From Yersinia massiliensis (GTDB lineage Bacteria > Pseudomonadota > Gammaproteobacteria > Enterobacterales > Enterobacteriaceae), in NCBI RefSeq assembly GCF_003048255.1, contig NZ_CP028487.1, positions 4,922,002-4,986,001 of the forward strand: a stretch of DNA of 64,000 nucleotides, given 5' to 3'. The notes under the pieces were generated by a model. It searched no databases. It saw only the letters and a list, made by a program, of their open reading frames with translations, and was not told the origin of the DNA. The translations under genes were made by a program, and so were the position numbers. Positions within the stretch are counted from its first letter, which is position 1. Each line of letters begins with the position of its first letter. This document shows, one piece after another, positions 48,114 to 56,729 of this stretch.

Positions 48114-48713
48114 TTATATTAATGGCGCGTAATGATGTATGAGCAATGCCAACGAGTTAACGTCCAGTTTTGCAAAGATATTGGCGCGATGGGCTTCCAC
48201 TGTTCGAGGTGAAAGGGACAATATATGTGCAATTTGCTTGCTGGTTTCACCCTGAATAATCAGGGCGGCAACCTCTCTTTCGCGGGCGGTCAGTTGGCTA
48301 AATAACTGCTGATAACCTTTCTGTTGGCGATGGGCGGCTAGCGCTTGCTCATGTTGTTCCAACGCCAAACTGATGGTTTCAATCAACACATCGGCATCAA
48401 TCGGTTTGGTCAGAAACTCCAGTGCGCCACCTTTGAAGGCGCGGCGACACAATTCAATATTGCCATGCCCCGTCATTATGATGACCGGAAGCGCACTATC
48501 ACGAGCTTGAATGGCTTCCAATACGGCCATACCACTTTTACCGGGCATTCTGATATCCACTAGCACGCAGCTAGGGTGGGTCACCGCCAAAGTATCGAGG
48601 AACGCCTGCCCATTACTGAAGGCTTTGACTTCCCAGCCCATGGTCGCGAGCAATACGGTGAGCGCGGCGCGTACACCTTCATCGTCATCAATCAGATAAA
48701 TGTGTTTAGTCAT
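48114..48713 (-). CDS. FixJ/NarL-type response regulator
   Basis: The 199-residue protein has a receiver domain with acidic pocket DDDEG (about 9-13), phospho-acceptor Asp in VLVDIRMPGKSG (about residue 54) and the conserved Thr and Lys in IIMTGHGN and FLTKPID. The C-terminal LuxR helix-turn-helix LTAREREVAALIIQGETSKQIAHILSLSPRTVEAHRANIFAKL runs about 137-180. It overlaps the kinase gene by 8 bp, so the pair is translationally coupled. It resembles the FixJ/TodT class; targets are not known. Confidence 0.9.
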   Translation of the reverse strand: MTKHIYLIDDDEGVRAALTVLLATMGWEVKAFSNGQAFLDTLAVTHPSCVLVDIRMPGKSGMAVLEAIQARDSALPVIIMTGHGNIELCRRAFKGGALEFLTKPIDADVLIETISLALEQHEQALAAHRQQKGYQQLFSQLTAREREVAALIIQGETSKQIAHILSLSPRTVEAHRANIFAKLDVNSLALLIHHYAPLI

Positions 48714-50040
48714 GCGTACTCCCTGTGGTTGTGATGGGGAAAGTCAGCGTAAAGCAGGCACCGCCCTGTTCACTGTTCCCTGCTTTTATGTCCCCGCCCA
48801 TGCGTTGTACCAATGTTTCGCACAGCGTTAACCCCAGCCCTAATCCACTCTCACGGGTCGTATAGAACGGGGTAAACAGGTTATCTAACTGCTCATTGCT
48901 AAGCCCCGGCCCGTTATCTTCAATCTGGATCATCCATTGCTTGGGGTGAACAGTCACGGTGAAATAAATCTTGGGCGTGGGGGTATGTTGCAGGACATGA
49001 ATTGCGTTACTGAGTAAATTATGAAGAACTTGCTCCAGCCAAAGTGGGTCACTTTGTAGCGGTGGTAAATGTGCGGGGATATTGCTACGAACCGTCACAT
49101 TGGCGGCAATAATCTCTTGGTTTAACAGCATATTCACTCGCCGCCAGATATCGGCCACGATAACCGGTTGTAGATTTATTTGCCCACGACTCAGCAGGGT
49201 TCGCAGGCGGTCGAGCAGCGCGGCAATCCGCTTGATTTGCTCAACGGATGCGGTCAGCAGCGGCGCGACTTTTTCATCCTGCGGCGGTAACAATCGCAGC
49301 GCTGTCTGGTTATAGGTCAGCGTGGCGGTCAGGGGCTGGTTTAACTCATGGGCGATACCTGTTGCAATCTCCCCCATGGCATTAAGTCTGGCTTGGTCGG
49401 CGAATTTAGCCCGTTGCTCAGCATGTAGGCGGTGTTGTGCCAGTTGTTGCCACCGATGCCAACCATATAGCGCTGCACCCGTTAGCAGTGAAAGTAACAA
49501 TGCGGTTAACCAAGGTAAATTGCGCCAAATCGGCGTGGCATGCCCAATTAGGGTAAATGACTGTGCTCCTTCCCCTAATGGTTTTTGCCATTGCCAGAAG
49601 CTTTTTGCTGCAGAGTGGCCCAGCTCTGCGAGTTGATGCTGTTGATAGCGCAATACCACACTGTCAAAATTGGCGGGTAACCCCACAACCTCGAGTAAAC
49701 GCATCCCATTCACTTTCAAGCCGCTGCCGCTATAGGAATTAGAGAGCCAATAATCGTCACCCTCAATTTTCAGGGTAAGCCGGCCTGCTTTTGAACGGTC
49801 CGCTGTCATTTGTTCGATGGCGGTCAATTGCGGGAAATGGCGTTGCAGTTGCGTGAGTTGATTCGGTTCAAGTGTCAAAAAAAGCAGCGCCTGCTGTTGA
49901 GCCAATTGTTGGCTCAGTTCACGATGCGTAGTGCGAAAATCAGCTTCACGTTCAGCTTGTTGTGTGTTCAGCCCATACCACCCTAACCAGAGTGAGTAGA
50001 GAAGGGTCAGCATCAGCCAAACTATGATTTTTATGGCCAT
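48706..50040 (-). CDS. Membrane sensor histidine kinase
   Basis: The 444-residue kinase has TM1 about residues 5-22, a periplasmic sensor of about 150 residues without a recognised domain, and TM2 about 175-195 (LPWLTALLLSLLTGAALYGW). The H-box MGEIATGIAHELNQPL follows near 222-237, with N-box LLSNAIHVL, G1 DNGPGL and G2 GLGLGL. The H-box with HELNQPL is of the FixL/DctB/TodS type, fitting a FixJ-like partner. With the periplasmic HbpS-like protein two genes downstream, an accessory-sensor arrangement is plausible. Confidence 0.9.
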   Translation of the reverse strand: MAIKIIVWLMLTLLYSLWLGWYGLNTQQAEREADFRTTHRELSQQLAQQQALLFLTLEPNQLTQLQRHFPQLTAIEQMTADRSKAGRLTLKIEGDDYWLSNSYSGSGLKVNGMRLLEVVGLPANFDSVVLRYQQHQLAELGHSAAKSFWQWQKPLGEGAQSFTLIGHATPIWRNLPWLTALLLSLLTGAALYGWHRWQQLAQHRLHAEQRAKFADQARLNAMGEIATGIAHELNQPLTATLTYNQTALRLLPPQDEKVAPLLTASVEQIKRIAALLDRLRTLLSRGQINLQPVIVADIWRRVNMLLNQEIIAANVTVRSNIPAHLPPLQSDPLWLEQVLHNLLSNAIHVLQHTPTPKIYFTVTVHPKQWMIQIEDNGPGLSNEQLDNLFTPFYTTRESGLGLGLTLCETLVQRMGGDIKAGNSEQGGACFTLTFPITTTGSTHD

Positions 50041-50080
50041 CGGTCAGCAGTATCCGCAATAGAGAGGCAAGTGTGGGGAC

Positions 50081-50118
50081 AAAATAACTCCCCAATGCCC
50101 ATCAAGGGGTGGGGAGCT
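50081..50118 (-). terminator. chrR terminator
   Basis: On the minus strand CTCCCCA and TGGGGAG form the stem, followed by TTATTTT, 23 bp after the chrR stop. Confidence 0.72.
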
Positions 50119-50140
50119 TCAGGGTTGTCACGATAAAAAT

Positions 50141-50713
50141 TTACTTCACGCGAACACGATCGATGTAAGTCGCAAAAGCGGCAAGTTGACCGGTCAGAAA
50201 ATCTAATGTTCCTTGCTCGACCAGCTCTTTGGCCTGCTCATCCACTTTAGTTTGAATCACTCCGCCCATAAATTCAGGCTTATTCATCACCATCGCATCG
50301 AGGAAAACCAAAATTTGGCGCAGGTGATACTGGCAACGTGCACCGCCAATCGGCCCCATCGAGCTGGTTTGGATTGCAACCGGTTTACCCGCAAGCGGCT
50401 GATTCGGTAAACGGGAAAGCCAGTCGATAGCATTCTTCAATCCGCCGGGTACGGAATAGTTATATTCCGGCGTCACAATAATCACACCATCCGCTTGGCG
50501 TATTTGGTCAGCAATAGCCTGAACCGCAGCAGGAATACCCTCTTCTTGCTGGACATCAGCATCATAAAGCGGAATGTCGCGAATAGAGGGCAGTGCTTCA
50601 ATAGTGACACCCGCAGGGGCTAATTTTGGCAGCGCACGGGCCACCATCGCGTTGTAAGAACCACTGCGCAAACTACCCAACAGGGTAACAATTTTAAGGG
50701 ATTGCTGTGACAT
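50141..50713 (-). CDS. chrR: NADPH-dependent FMN reductase / quinone and chromate reductase ChrR (YieF)
   Basis: The 190-residue flavoprotein has the flavodoxin-like phosphate loop LLGSLRSGSYNAM (about residues 12-24). The NADPH_dep_FMN_red signatures TPEYNYSVPGGLKNAIDWLSR (80-100) and SMGPIGGARCQYHLRQIL follow. It is close to E. coli ChrR (YieF) over the whole length; that enzyme reduces quinones and chromate and limits redox cycling. It is divergent from the chemoreceptor gene. Confidence 0.94.
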   Translation of the reverse strand: MSQQSLKIVTLLGSLRSGSYNAMVARALPKLAPAGVTIEALPSIRDIPLYDADVQQEEGIPAAVQAIADQIRQADGVIIVTPEYNYSVPGGLKNAIDWLSRLPNQPLAGKPVAIQTSSMGPIGGARCQYHLRQILVFLDAMVMNKPEFMGGVIQTKVDEQAKELVEQGTLDFLTGQLAAFATYIDRVRVK

Positions 50714-50972
50714 GACTTACTCCCATTCAGTAAATGAATAACACTATTTCACACTCAGAGTAGGACAAATTTGCGCGACATAACAATGACTATCTGCCGT
50801 GTTACCCCTATAAATTTCACTTAAGCGATCACGACTTGCGTGCTTATTACACAGAAATTGTGATCGCCGGAGAGAAACAGAAAAATCGTTTCAATCCGTT
50901 ATCAAGTCTCTGCGCGAAATGCCGTTAATAGATCTGGAGCTATCCAGCTCTCTGACATTGAGCGACACGATA

Positions 50973-52877
50973 ATGCTAAAAACCACTCAAGCCCGATTCA
51001 CCTTACTCGTTAGTGCCTTTTTTATTCTTTTGCTAATAATCACGGTTGTGGTTATTCAGCTTTTTGTGACACCACAACTCAAACAATCTGAGAGCACCAT
51101 TGTAGGTAACAGTGTTGACCAAATCGCGACGGCCATTACGGCGCAGATGAATAAAGTGGAAGCACAAGCCCGCAGTATTACTCAGGCTGTTGCCATTATG
51201 GACAGCAATGCCATTGACTCATTATTACCGGGGTTGGTGGATCAATATGGCGACAGTAATGTCTTCGGTGGCGGTATTTGGCCATTGCCGAATAAACGAG
51301 AGCAAGGGGTGACGAAATTCAGCACCTTTTTTGCCCGTAATGGGGAAAATAAGTTAACGGTTAACACCCATTGGAACTCGCCGGAATCACAGAATTATTT
51401 TGAACAGCCGTGGTACAAAGATGGCTTAAATGCGCCCAAAGGCTTCTGTGCTTGGGCTAAAGCTTATCAGGATGATGCCAGCCCGCAGCCGAGAACTAAC
51501 TGCGCTATGGCTATCTATAAAGGCAATGAGATATATGGTGTTTCAACCATTGATGTCACTTTAGGTTTCTTTAACCGCTTAGTGAAAGAGATGGAGCAGA
51601 AAGTGAACGGCACTATCTTGATTGTTGAAGCGGATGGCAAGATTGTCGGGAGTAGCGCGTTAGCAGACGGTAAGGCAGAACTAAAAAATCTGTCTGACTT
51701 TACTGGCAGTTTGCCAATGGCGGCAGAAACGCAGCGGTTGTTACCGCAAATGAAAGATCTCACCTCGCTGGAAAGCGAGTATGACGTCGATGGCACCTCT
51801 CACACCCTGTTTATTCGCCCAATCGCCAATAGCCCTTGGTATTTGGTTACTGACCTGCCCACCAGCCTTTTGGTAAAGCAAAGTCATAGCATCCTGATGC
51901 ATTTAGGGTTAGTGCAGATCCCTATTATGTTGTTATTGCTGCTATTCCTTGTGTTCTCTATCCGCGTCTTTATGAAGCGTTTAGCGAATCTAAACGAAAA
52001 TATCACCGCACTGTCTGCGGGCGGGGCTGATTTAACTCAGCGCTTACCAGAAAGCAGTAGTCCGGAGTTCAACGCCATTAACCAGAGCTTCAACGCATTT
52101 ATCGACTATTTACAGCAAATGATGCGTCAGGTTGGTGAAAGCAGTTTGGCCATTGCCTCGGCGTCACGTCAAATCGCCAGCGGTAACCTGGATTTATCTG
52201 CCCGTACTGAAGATCAAGCCAGCTCCATTGAAGAGACGGCGGCGTCGATGGATGAACTCACCAGTACCGTTAAACAAAATGCGGATAACGCCAGCCACGC
52301 CAACCAACTGGCAATGGATGCATCGACTGTGGCCGTGAAAGGCAGCACCGTGGTGAAACAGGTGGTGGATACCATGGGTTCCATCAATCACTCCTCGAAG
52401 AAAATTGTCGATATCATTAGTGTGATTGACAGTATTGCCTTCCAAACCAACATCTTGGCGCTGAATGCGGCAGTTGAGGCCGCCAGAGCGGGGGAACAAG
52501 GCCGTGGTTTTGCCGTCGTGGCGTCAGAGGTGCGTAATTTGGCGCAACGTTCGGCCACCTCTGCCCGCGAGATTAAAAAGCTGATTGAAGACTCGGTGGC
52601 TGATATCGCCATTGGTACAGGATTAGTGGCTGATGCGGGGACGACCATGGATGACCTGATGAGCGGTGTTTCCAATGTGGCGGCACTGATGAATGAAATC
52701 ATGTCGTCCAGTCAGGAGCAAAGTTTGGGTATCGAACAGGTTAATTTGGCGATTAATCAGCTGGATAACTCTACTCAGCAAAATGCGGCGCTGGTGGAAC
52801 AAGTGGCCGCCGCTGCTCAGGCGATGCAGGATCAAACCTTGCAGCTAGAAAGTGTGATTAGCGGCTTTAAGGTCTAA
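50973..52877 (+). CDS. Methyl-accepting chemotaxis protein
   Basis: The 634-residue chemoreceptor has TM1 about residues 11-32, a periplasmic dCache-like sensor (about 35-300), TM2 about 312-335, and a HAMP domain ending [16 protein letters not shown]. The long signalling coiled coil has the tip [43 protein letters not shown]. No C-terminal CheR/CheB pentapeptide is present, so adaptation would depend on other receptors. The ATG at 50973 places the basic residues right before TM1; an upstream in-frame ATG (50919) adds 18 residues without a ribosome site. The ligand is unknown. Confidence 0.93.
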   Translation: MLKTTQARFTLLVSAFFILLLIITVVVIQLFVTPQLKQSESTIVGNSVDQIATAITAQMNKVEAQARSITQAVAIMDSNAIDSLLPGLVDQYGDSNVFGGGIWPLPNKREQGVTKFSTFFARNGENKLTVNTHWNSPESQNYFEQPWYKDGLNAPKGFCAWAKAYQDDASPQPRTNCAMAIYKGNEIYGVSTIDVTLGFFNRLVKEMEQKVNGTILIVEADGKIVGSSALADGKAELKNLSDFTGSLPMAAETQRLLPQMKDLTSLESEYDVDGTSHTLFIRPIANSPWYLVTDLPTSLLVKQSHSILMHLGLVQIPIMLLLLLFLVFSIRVFMKRLANLNENITALSAGGADLTQRLPESSSPEFNAINQSFNAFIDYLQQMMRQVGESSLAIASASRQIASGNLDLSARTEDQASSIEETAASMDELTSTVKQNADNASHANQLAMDASTVAVKGSTVVKQVVDTMGSINHSSKKIVDIISVIDSIAFQTNILALNAAVEAARAGEQGRGFAVVASEVRNLAQRSATSAREIKKLIEDSVADIAIGTGLVADAGTTMDDLMSGVSNVAALMNEIMSSSQEQSLGIEQVNLAINQLDNSTQQNAALVEQVAAAAQAMQDQTLQLESVISGFKV

Positions 52878-52915
52878 GTTTTGTTATTGAGATAGATGAA
52901 TCAAGAAGATAGCTG

Positions 52916-53060
52916 AAAAAGTGCCCTTTACGGAGAGGGCAAGCAGATCGTAAAGACGCCGTAAAATCATCCCTGATGGCTCGAGCCGCGCCATCCTTGG
53001 CGCGGACGCTTTACTCTTCTGCCTGTCCTCACCGTTCCAGATCGCGTCATCGTTGTTTGT
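52916..53060. repeat. GC-rich palindromic intergenic sequence after the chemoreceptor gene
   Basis: The interval contains two hairpins: GCCCT/AGGGC around 52922-52940 and CCGCGCC/GGCGCGG around 52986-53006. Its composition differs from the flanks. It resembles the palindromic elements scattered behind Yersinia genes (YPAL and others), but its ends and family cannot be fixed from one copy. Confidence 0.4.
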
Positions 53061-53070
53061 TAGCAGCCTG

Positions 53071-53104
53071 AAAGGGGCCGATCAGATTTGGCCCCTTTCA
53101 TTAT
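53071..53104. terminator. Bidirectional terminator between chemoreceptor and MetI-like gene
   Basis: AAAGGGGCC and GGCCCCTTT form a perfect 9-bp stem with weak T/A tails. It sits directly at the 3' end of the MetI-like gene. Confidence 0.75.
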
Positions 53105-53763
53105 TCACGGCGGATTTTACGCGCAAATAAATTCCCCAGCGATTGGATGAGTTGCACGGTGATAATTAAAACAATGACTGTCGTCACCGTCACAAAAGTA
53201 TCAAAGCGTTGATAACCGTAGGTAATGGCTAAATCACCGATACCGCCGCCGCCCACAGTTCCCGCCATCGCGGTTGCACCAATGAGACCAATAGTAGCCG
53301 TGGTGAGCGCTAATATTAACGATGAGGAGGCTTCAGGTAATAGAAAATACCAAATTGCCTGCAATGGGGTTGCGCCCATCGATTTTGCAGCTTCCAAAAT
53401 GCCGGGATTCACGTCCAGTAATGAGTTCTCAACCAATCGGCCAATATAGGGGGCGATAAAAATAATCAGTGGCACAATCGCCCCTGGTGTTCCTATCGTG
53501 GTATTCACGATAAGGCGCGTTAAAGGAATAATGGCGACCATCAGAATAATAAACGGCAGTGATCGAATGATATTGATCACTGGATTGAGAATATTATAAA
53601 AGGCTCGATGATTAATTAAGCCCCCTGGCCGCGTCACAACCAATAAAATACCCAACGGGATACCAATTAGAGAACCGATCATCAATGAAATACTGACCAT
53701 CACCAGTGTGTCGTGGAGCGCTTGAATAAATTGGTCCAATGTAATGGCCGTTTCTATCATCAA
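53101..53763 (-). CDS. MetI-like ABC transporter permease
   Basis: The 220-residue membrane protein has five helices and the MetI-family EAA loop EAAKSMGATPLQAIWYFLLPEASSSLILALTTATIGLIGATAMAG (about 125-170). The second block GGGGIGDLAITYGYQRFD is typical of methionine permeases. It overlaps the ATPase gene by 4 bp. Operon order ATP-binding then permease fits metNI, while the binding-protein gene here is first rather than last. Confidence 0.9.
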   Translation of the reverse strand: MMIETAITLDQFIQALHDTLVMVSISLMIGSLIGIPLGILLVVTRPGGLINHRAFYNILNPVINIIRSLPFIILMVAIIPLTRLIVNTTIGTPGAIVPLIIFIAPYIGRLVENSLLDVNPGILEAAKSMGATPLQAIWYFLLPEASSSLILALTTATIGLIGATAMAGTVGGGGIGDLAITYGYQRFDTFVTVTTVIVLIITVQLIQSLGNLFARKIRRE

Positions 53764-54776
53764 CTTATTTCCTGTATATCAATACCGGTGCCTGACAGAT
53801 AACTGACGGCATCATCTATGGTGTGATTCTCGCCGGTTAATAACAACACCATATGGCCAAGTGTGGTGCTTTGTATCTCTGACATGTTGGCAAAGAGAAT
53901 ATTCACGCCAATGTCATATTGCCTGATGAGCTGATTGATCACGGGTTGTGTGGCTATCGGCCCCATAAATGCCAATCGGAATTGTCGGCCAGCATGGCTG
54001 TTATTCAATAGCTTCTTCACGCTGTCCGGTAAGCTATCTTTGATGACGGTGCGGACAAAATTGGCAGTGGTAGGGTGTGTTGGGTGACCAAATACGGTTA
54101 AGACCGATCCTTGCTCAATAATCTGGCCACTCTCCATCACTGCGACTTTATTGCATATTTTTTGAATCACTGACATCTCGTGGGTGATCAGCAAAACCGT
54201 AATATTGTATTGCTGATTAATTTTCTTCAGTAATAACAATATTTGCGCAGTCGTCTGCGGATCCAATGAGGATGTAGCTTCATCACAAAGTAGAATTGAC
54301 GGATTGGTTGCCAGTGCGCGCGCAATACCAACGCGCTGTTTCTGTCCACCGGATAATTCGTTTGGGAAGCTCAGGCTTTTATCGCCTAACCCAACAAAAT
54401 CAAGCAGTTCAGCGACACGTTCCTGAATGAATGCCTTATTTTTCCCCAATAATATGAGCGGCATCGCGACATTTTTAAAAACGGTCTTTGATTCCAATAA
54501 ATTAAAATTTTGGAAAATCATGCCAATGTTTTTTTTCAGTAGTCTGAGCTGCTCTTGGCTAAAATCACGCAGATTTTTACCATCAATGATCACATTGCCC
54601 AATGTCGGGCTTTCTAGCGAGTTAACCATCCGTAATAGGGTGCTTTTCCCTGCACCGCTATAACCGATGATGCCAAATATATCGCCATCTTCGACGGTTA
54701 AACTGACATTTTTTAGCGCTTGTAGTTTGATCCCTTTGCGCTCAAATGTTTTAGAAATATGCTGAAGCTCAATCAT
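53760..54776 (-). CDS. MetN-like ABC transporter ATP-binding protein with NIL domain
   Basis: The 338-residue ATPase has Walker A GYSGAGKS (about 38-45), signature LSGGQKQR and Walker B ILLCDEATSSLD, with the switch His in LITHEM. The C-terminal NIL (ACT-like) domain of about 90 residues binds methionine and inhibits transport in E. coli MetN. Here it reads RQFRLAFMGPIATQPVINQLIRQYDIGVNILFANM. It starts 12 bp after the binding-protein gene and overlaps the permease gene by 4 bp. It may be a second metNIQ set, since the canonical one lies elsewhere in enterobacteria. Confidence 0.9.
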   Translation of the reverse strand: MIELQHISKTFERKGIKLQALKNVSLTVEDGDIFGIIGYSGAGKSTLLRMVNSLESPTLGNVIIDGKNLRDFSQEQLRLLKKNIGMIFQNFNLLESKTVFKNVAMPLILLGKNKAFIQERVAELLDFVGLGDKSLSFPNELSGGQKQRVGIARALATNPSILLCDEATSSLDPQTTAQILLLLKKINQQYNITVLLITHEMSVIQKICNKVAVMESGQIIEQGSVLTVFGHPTHPTTANFVRTVIKDSLPDSVKKLLNNSHAGRQFRLAFMGPIATQPVINQLIRQYDIGVNILFANMSEIQSTTLGHMVLLLTGENHTIDDAVSYLSGTGIDIQEIS

Positions 54777-54788
54777 CAGATTATTCCA

Positions 54789-55601
54789 TTAGTTCAGATA
54801 ATCAGGCAGCATATAACCCGTATATTTATCATTTTCTAAAATATACTTTTTGAATTCAGGGGAGTGATATCCGGCAATAATATCTTTCGCAAACTCCGCG
54901 TCTTTATTCTTACCCGCAACTGTCACCACATTGACAAATTGCGTCGTTGGTTTTTCAAGCTGTAAAGCAGAGGTGAGTTTTATGCCATTAGAAACGGCGA
55001 AGTTACCTTGAATAGCGCCAAAATCAACATCCGGCAGCGCCCTGACTTGTTGGGCATTATCCATCTCTTTGATCACCAAATGATAAGGGTTCTCTGCGAT
55101 GTCTTTTTGTGAGAATGTCGCTGGGTCGATTTTCTCTTTCAGCTTTATCCAGCCAATAGATTGCAGCAAGAGAGCGGCTCGGTATTCATTGGAAGGTTGA
55201 TTCGGGACTGAAACCCATGCGCCATCTTTGGGCTTATCTTCTTTTTGGTGTTTATTGGAATAGAGTCCCATTGGCGGAGTGGGGACTTGAACAATACCGG
55301 TATTATCAATGCGTAGTCGGTCATTTATTGCTTGCAGGTAAATAGGGTGCTGCATGATATTGCCATCTATTTCCCCCGTGCTGACAGCATTGTTGACCTG
55401 AATACCATCATTGAAGTCTTTATATTCAATGCTGTAGCCTTTCTTTATCAAATAAGGCGCCACGCCTTTCTCGAATTGTTCTTTATAAGGGCCAGGATTA
55501 AACCCTAACTTAATTAATTTCTTCTCATCACTGTGCGCGTTCAGCGAAGTTAAAATCATTAAGCTAAAAAGTGGTATTGCCAGTGAACGCGTTTTCATCA
55601 T
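54789..55601 (-). CDS. NlpA/MetQ-family ABC transporter substrate-binding protein
   Basis: The 270-residue protein belongs to the NlpA family (VDFGAIQGNFAVSNGIKL, HPIYLQAINDR). The N-terminal signal (LAIPLFSLMILTSLNAHS) has no lipobox cysteine, whereas E. coli MetQ and NlpA are lipoproteins. It would therefore be a soluble periplasmic protein. Starts at 55601 or 55598 are both possible. It heads a binding protein-ATPase-permease operon. Substrate may be methionine or another small amino acid. The mobile cassette starts 141 bp upstream of it. Confidence 0.87.
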   Translation of the reverse strand: MMKTRSLAIPLFSLMILTSLNAHSDEKKLIKLGFNPGPYKEQFEKGVAPYLIKKGYSIEYKDFNDGIQVNNAVSTGEIDGNIMQHPIYLQAINDRLRIDNTGIVQVPTPPMGLYSNKHQKEDKPKDGAWVSVPNQPSNEYRAALLLQSIGWIKLKEKIDPATFSQKDIAENPYHLVIKEMDNAQQVRALPDVDFGAIQGNFAVSNGIKLTSALQLEKPTTQFVNVVTVAGKNKDAEFAKDIIAGYHSPEFKKYILENDKYTGYMLPDYLN

Positions 55602-55737
55602 TATTTCCCTGCGGAATCAAGATTAATGCAGTGCCTAAAGGCGAATTGATTCACAAGGTTGCAGGCGATCGCGTTGTCCGTAAACGAAGAATATAGACTT
55701 AGCTTATGCAATATAAAGATATAGCGCTGATGGGGAG

Positions 55738-55742
55738 TATAA
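55738..55742. repeat. Target-site duplication, left copy (TATAA)
   Basis: TATAA directly precedes the left inverted repeat and is repeated exactly after the right one (57904-57908). A 5-bp duplication is the hallmark of Tn3-family transposition. Confidence 0.88.
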
Positions 55743-55780
55743 GGGGCCTGAAGCCCAACCGTACGAAAACGTACGCTAAG
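55743..55780 (+). repeat. Left terminal inverted repeat (38 bp)
   Basis: It begins GGGGCCTGAAGCCCAACC and ends CGTACGCTAAG. It matches the inverted right end at 36 of 38 positions, differing at repeat positions 5 and 28. Confidence 0.93.
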
Positions 55781-55880
55781 CGCATTTTTTAATCATCTCC
55801 TAATGTACAGGCCGGCGAAGTTATTTTCACAAAGGTTCTGCTTGGAGACGCTCAGTGGTGGGTACATACTCAGAAAAAGA

Positions 55881-55901
55881 TACTGCCAATTTTTGGCAGT
55901 A
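55881..55901. promoter_or_regulatory. Operator A, upstream of the YafY-like regulator
   Basis: TACTGCCA-N5-TGGCAGTA is a perfect palindrome (extended to 11-bp arms, 55879-55903) about 45 bp before the regulator start. It shares its sequence and spacing with operator B, which suggests binding by the adjacent regulator. It also could form an RNA hairpin with a 3-nt loop. Confidence 0.72.
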
Positions 55902-55945
55902 TCTGGTCAAAAGCTGGCTAATTGTATTCTGAGAGATGTCGTCAT

Positions 55946-56635
55946 ATGTCACGAGTTCAACGCTTACTTGATTTAATGCAGATTTTGCGCAGCCATCGGT
56001 TTCCTGTTACCGGGGCACATTTGGCTTCGGAGCTTGGGATAAGTCTTCGCACGCTCTACCGTGATATAGGAATATTACAAAAGCAAGGTGCGAGCATTGA
56101 TGGAGAGCCAGGCCTTGGCTACGTCTTGCGGCCTGGCTTCATGCTTCCCCCACTTATGTTTTCGGAGGACGAAATCGAGGCGCTCGTTCTGGGATCTCGT
56201 TGGGTTACCGATCGCGGTGATGTTAAGCTCAGTGCCGCTGCTCGAAGTGCTCTCACCAAGATAGCGGCTGTTCTACCTAATGATTTATGCAATGTACTCG
56301 ATGCAACTGCCCTGCTTGTTGGGCCCGGGGCTAGTGTCACGGCAGGAGATGAGGAGATACTTCAAATTCGTCGGGCCATTCGTGCCGAGTGCAAGCTTGA
56401 GGTCAGCTATTGCAACCTCAACAGTGTTGAATCCACGCGAACAATCTGGCCTTTTGCACTCGGCTATTTTGATCATGTCCGCGTTCTTGTTGCATGGTGC
56501 GAGCTGCGTCAGGAATTCCGACACTTTCGCACTGACAGAATTTCATCTTTAAAAATTACGGAACAGCGTTATCCGCGACGGCGGCAGGTTCTTTTAAAAG
56601 AGTGGCGCGAAATCGAAGGTATTTCTCCGCAGTAG
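55946..56635 (+). CDS. YafY-type transcriptional regulator (HTH_11 + WYL domain)
   Basis: The 229-residue protein begins MSRVQRLLDLMQILRSHRFPVTGAHLASELGISLRTLYRDIGILQKQG, a DeoR-like winged helix (1-60). A WYL-type sensor domain follows from about residue 130. In the WYL core (IWPFALGYFDHVRVLVAWCELRQEFRHFRTDRI) the Trp-Tyr-Leu itself is replaced by VLV, while the Arg-rich FRTDRI end is kept. The ATG at 55946 is preferred over a TTG at 55922. WYL domains sense nucleic-acid fragments or nucleotides in known cases. It is first in the cassette and lies between operators A and B. Confidence 0.87.
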   Translation: MSRVQRLLDLMQILRSHRFPVTGAHLASELGISLRTLYRDIGILQKQGASIDGEPGLGYVLRPGFMLPPLMFSEDEIEALVLGSRWVTDRGDVKLSAAARSALTKIAAVLPNDLCNVLDATALLVGPGASVTAGDEEILQIRRAIRAECKLEVSYCNLNSVESTRTIWPFALGYFDHVRVLVAWCELRQEFRHFRTDRISSLKITEQRYPRRRQVLLKEWREIEGISPQ

Positions 56636-56643
56636 TCTCTCAC

Positions 56644-56664
56644 TACTGACATATTCTGGCAGTA
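56644..56664. promoter_or_regulatory. Operator B, upstream of the VOC-EVE pair
   Basis: TACTGACA-N5-TGGCAGTA has the half-sites and 5-bp spacing of operator A with one changed base. It lies 8 bp after the regulator stop and 65 bp before the VOC start. A candidate promoter CTGGCA (56656-56661)-N16-TTGAAT (56678-56683) overlaps it, so binding would block RNA polymerase. Confidence 0.7.
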
Positions 56665-56729
56665 GTCCAGTTTAGTATTGAATTGTGGTCTGTATCAGCC
56701 CATTTAATTCAACAATGCGGAGCAATATT

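Noticed and set aside
50919..50972. Upstream ATG for the chemoreceptor gene
   Set aside because: No ribosome site precedes it and the 18 extra residues do not resemble the short basic N-terminus normal before TM1.
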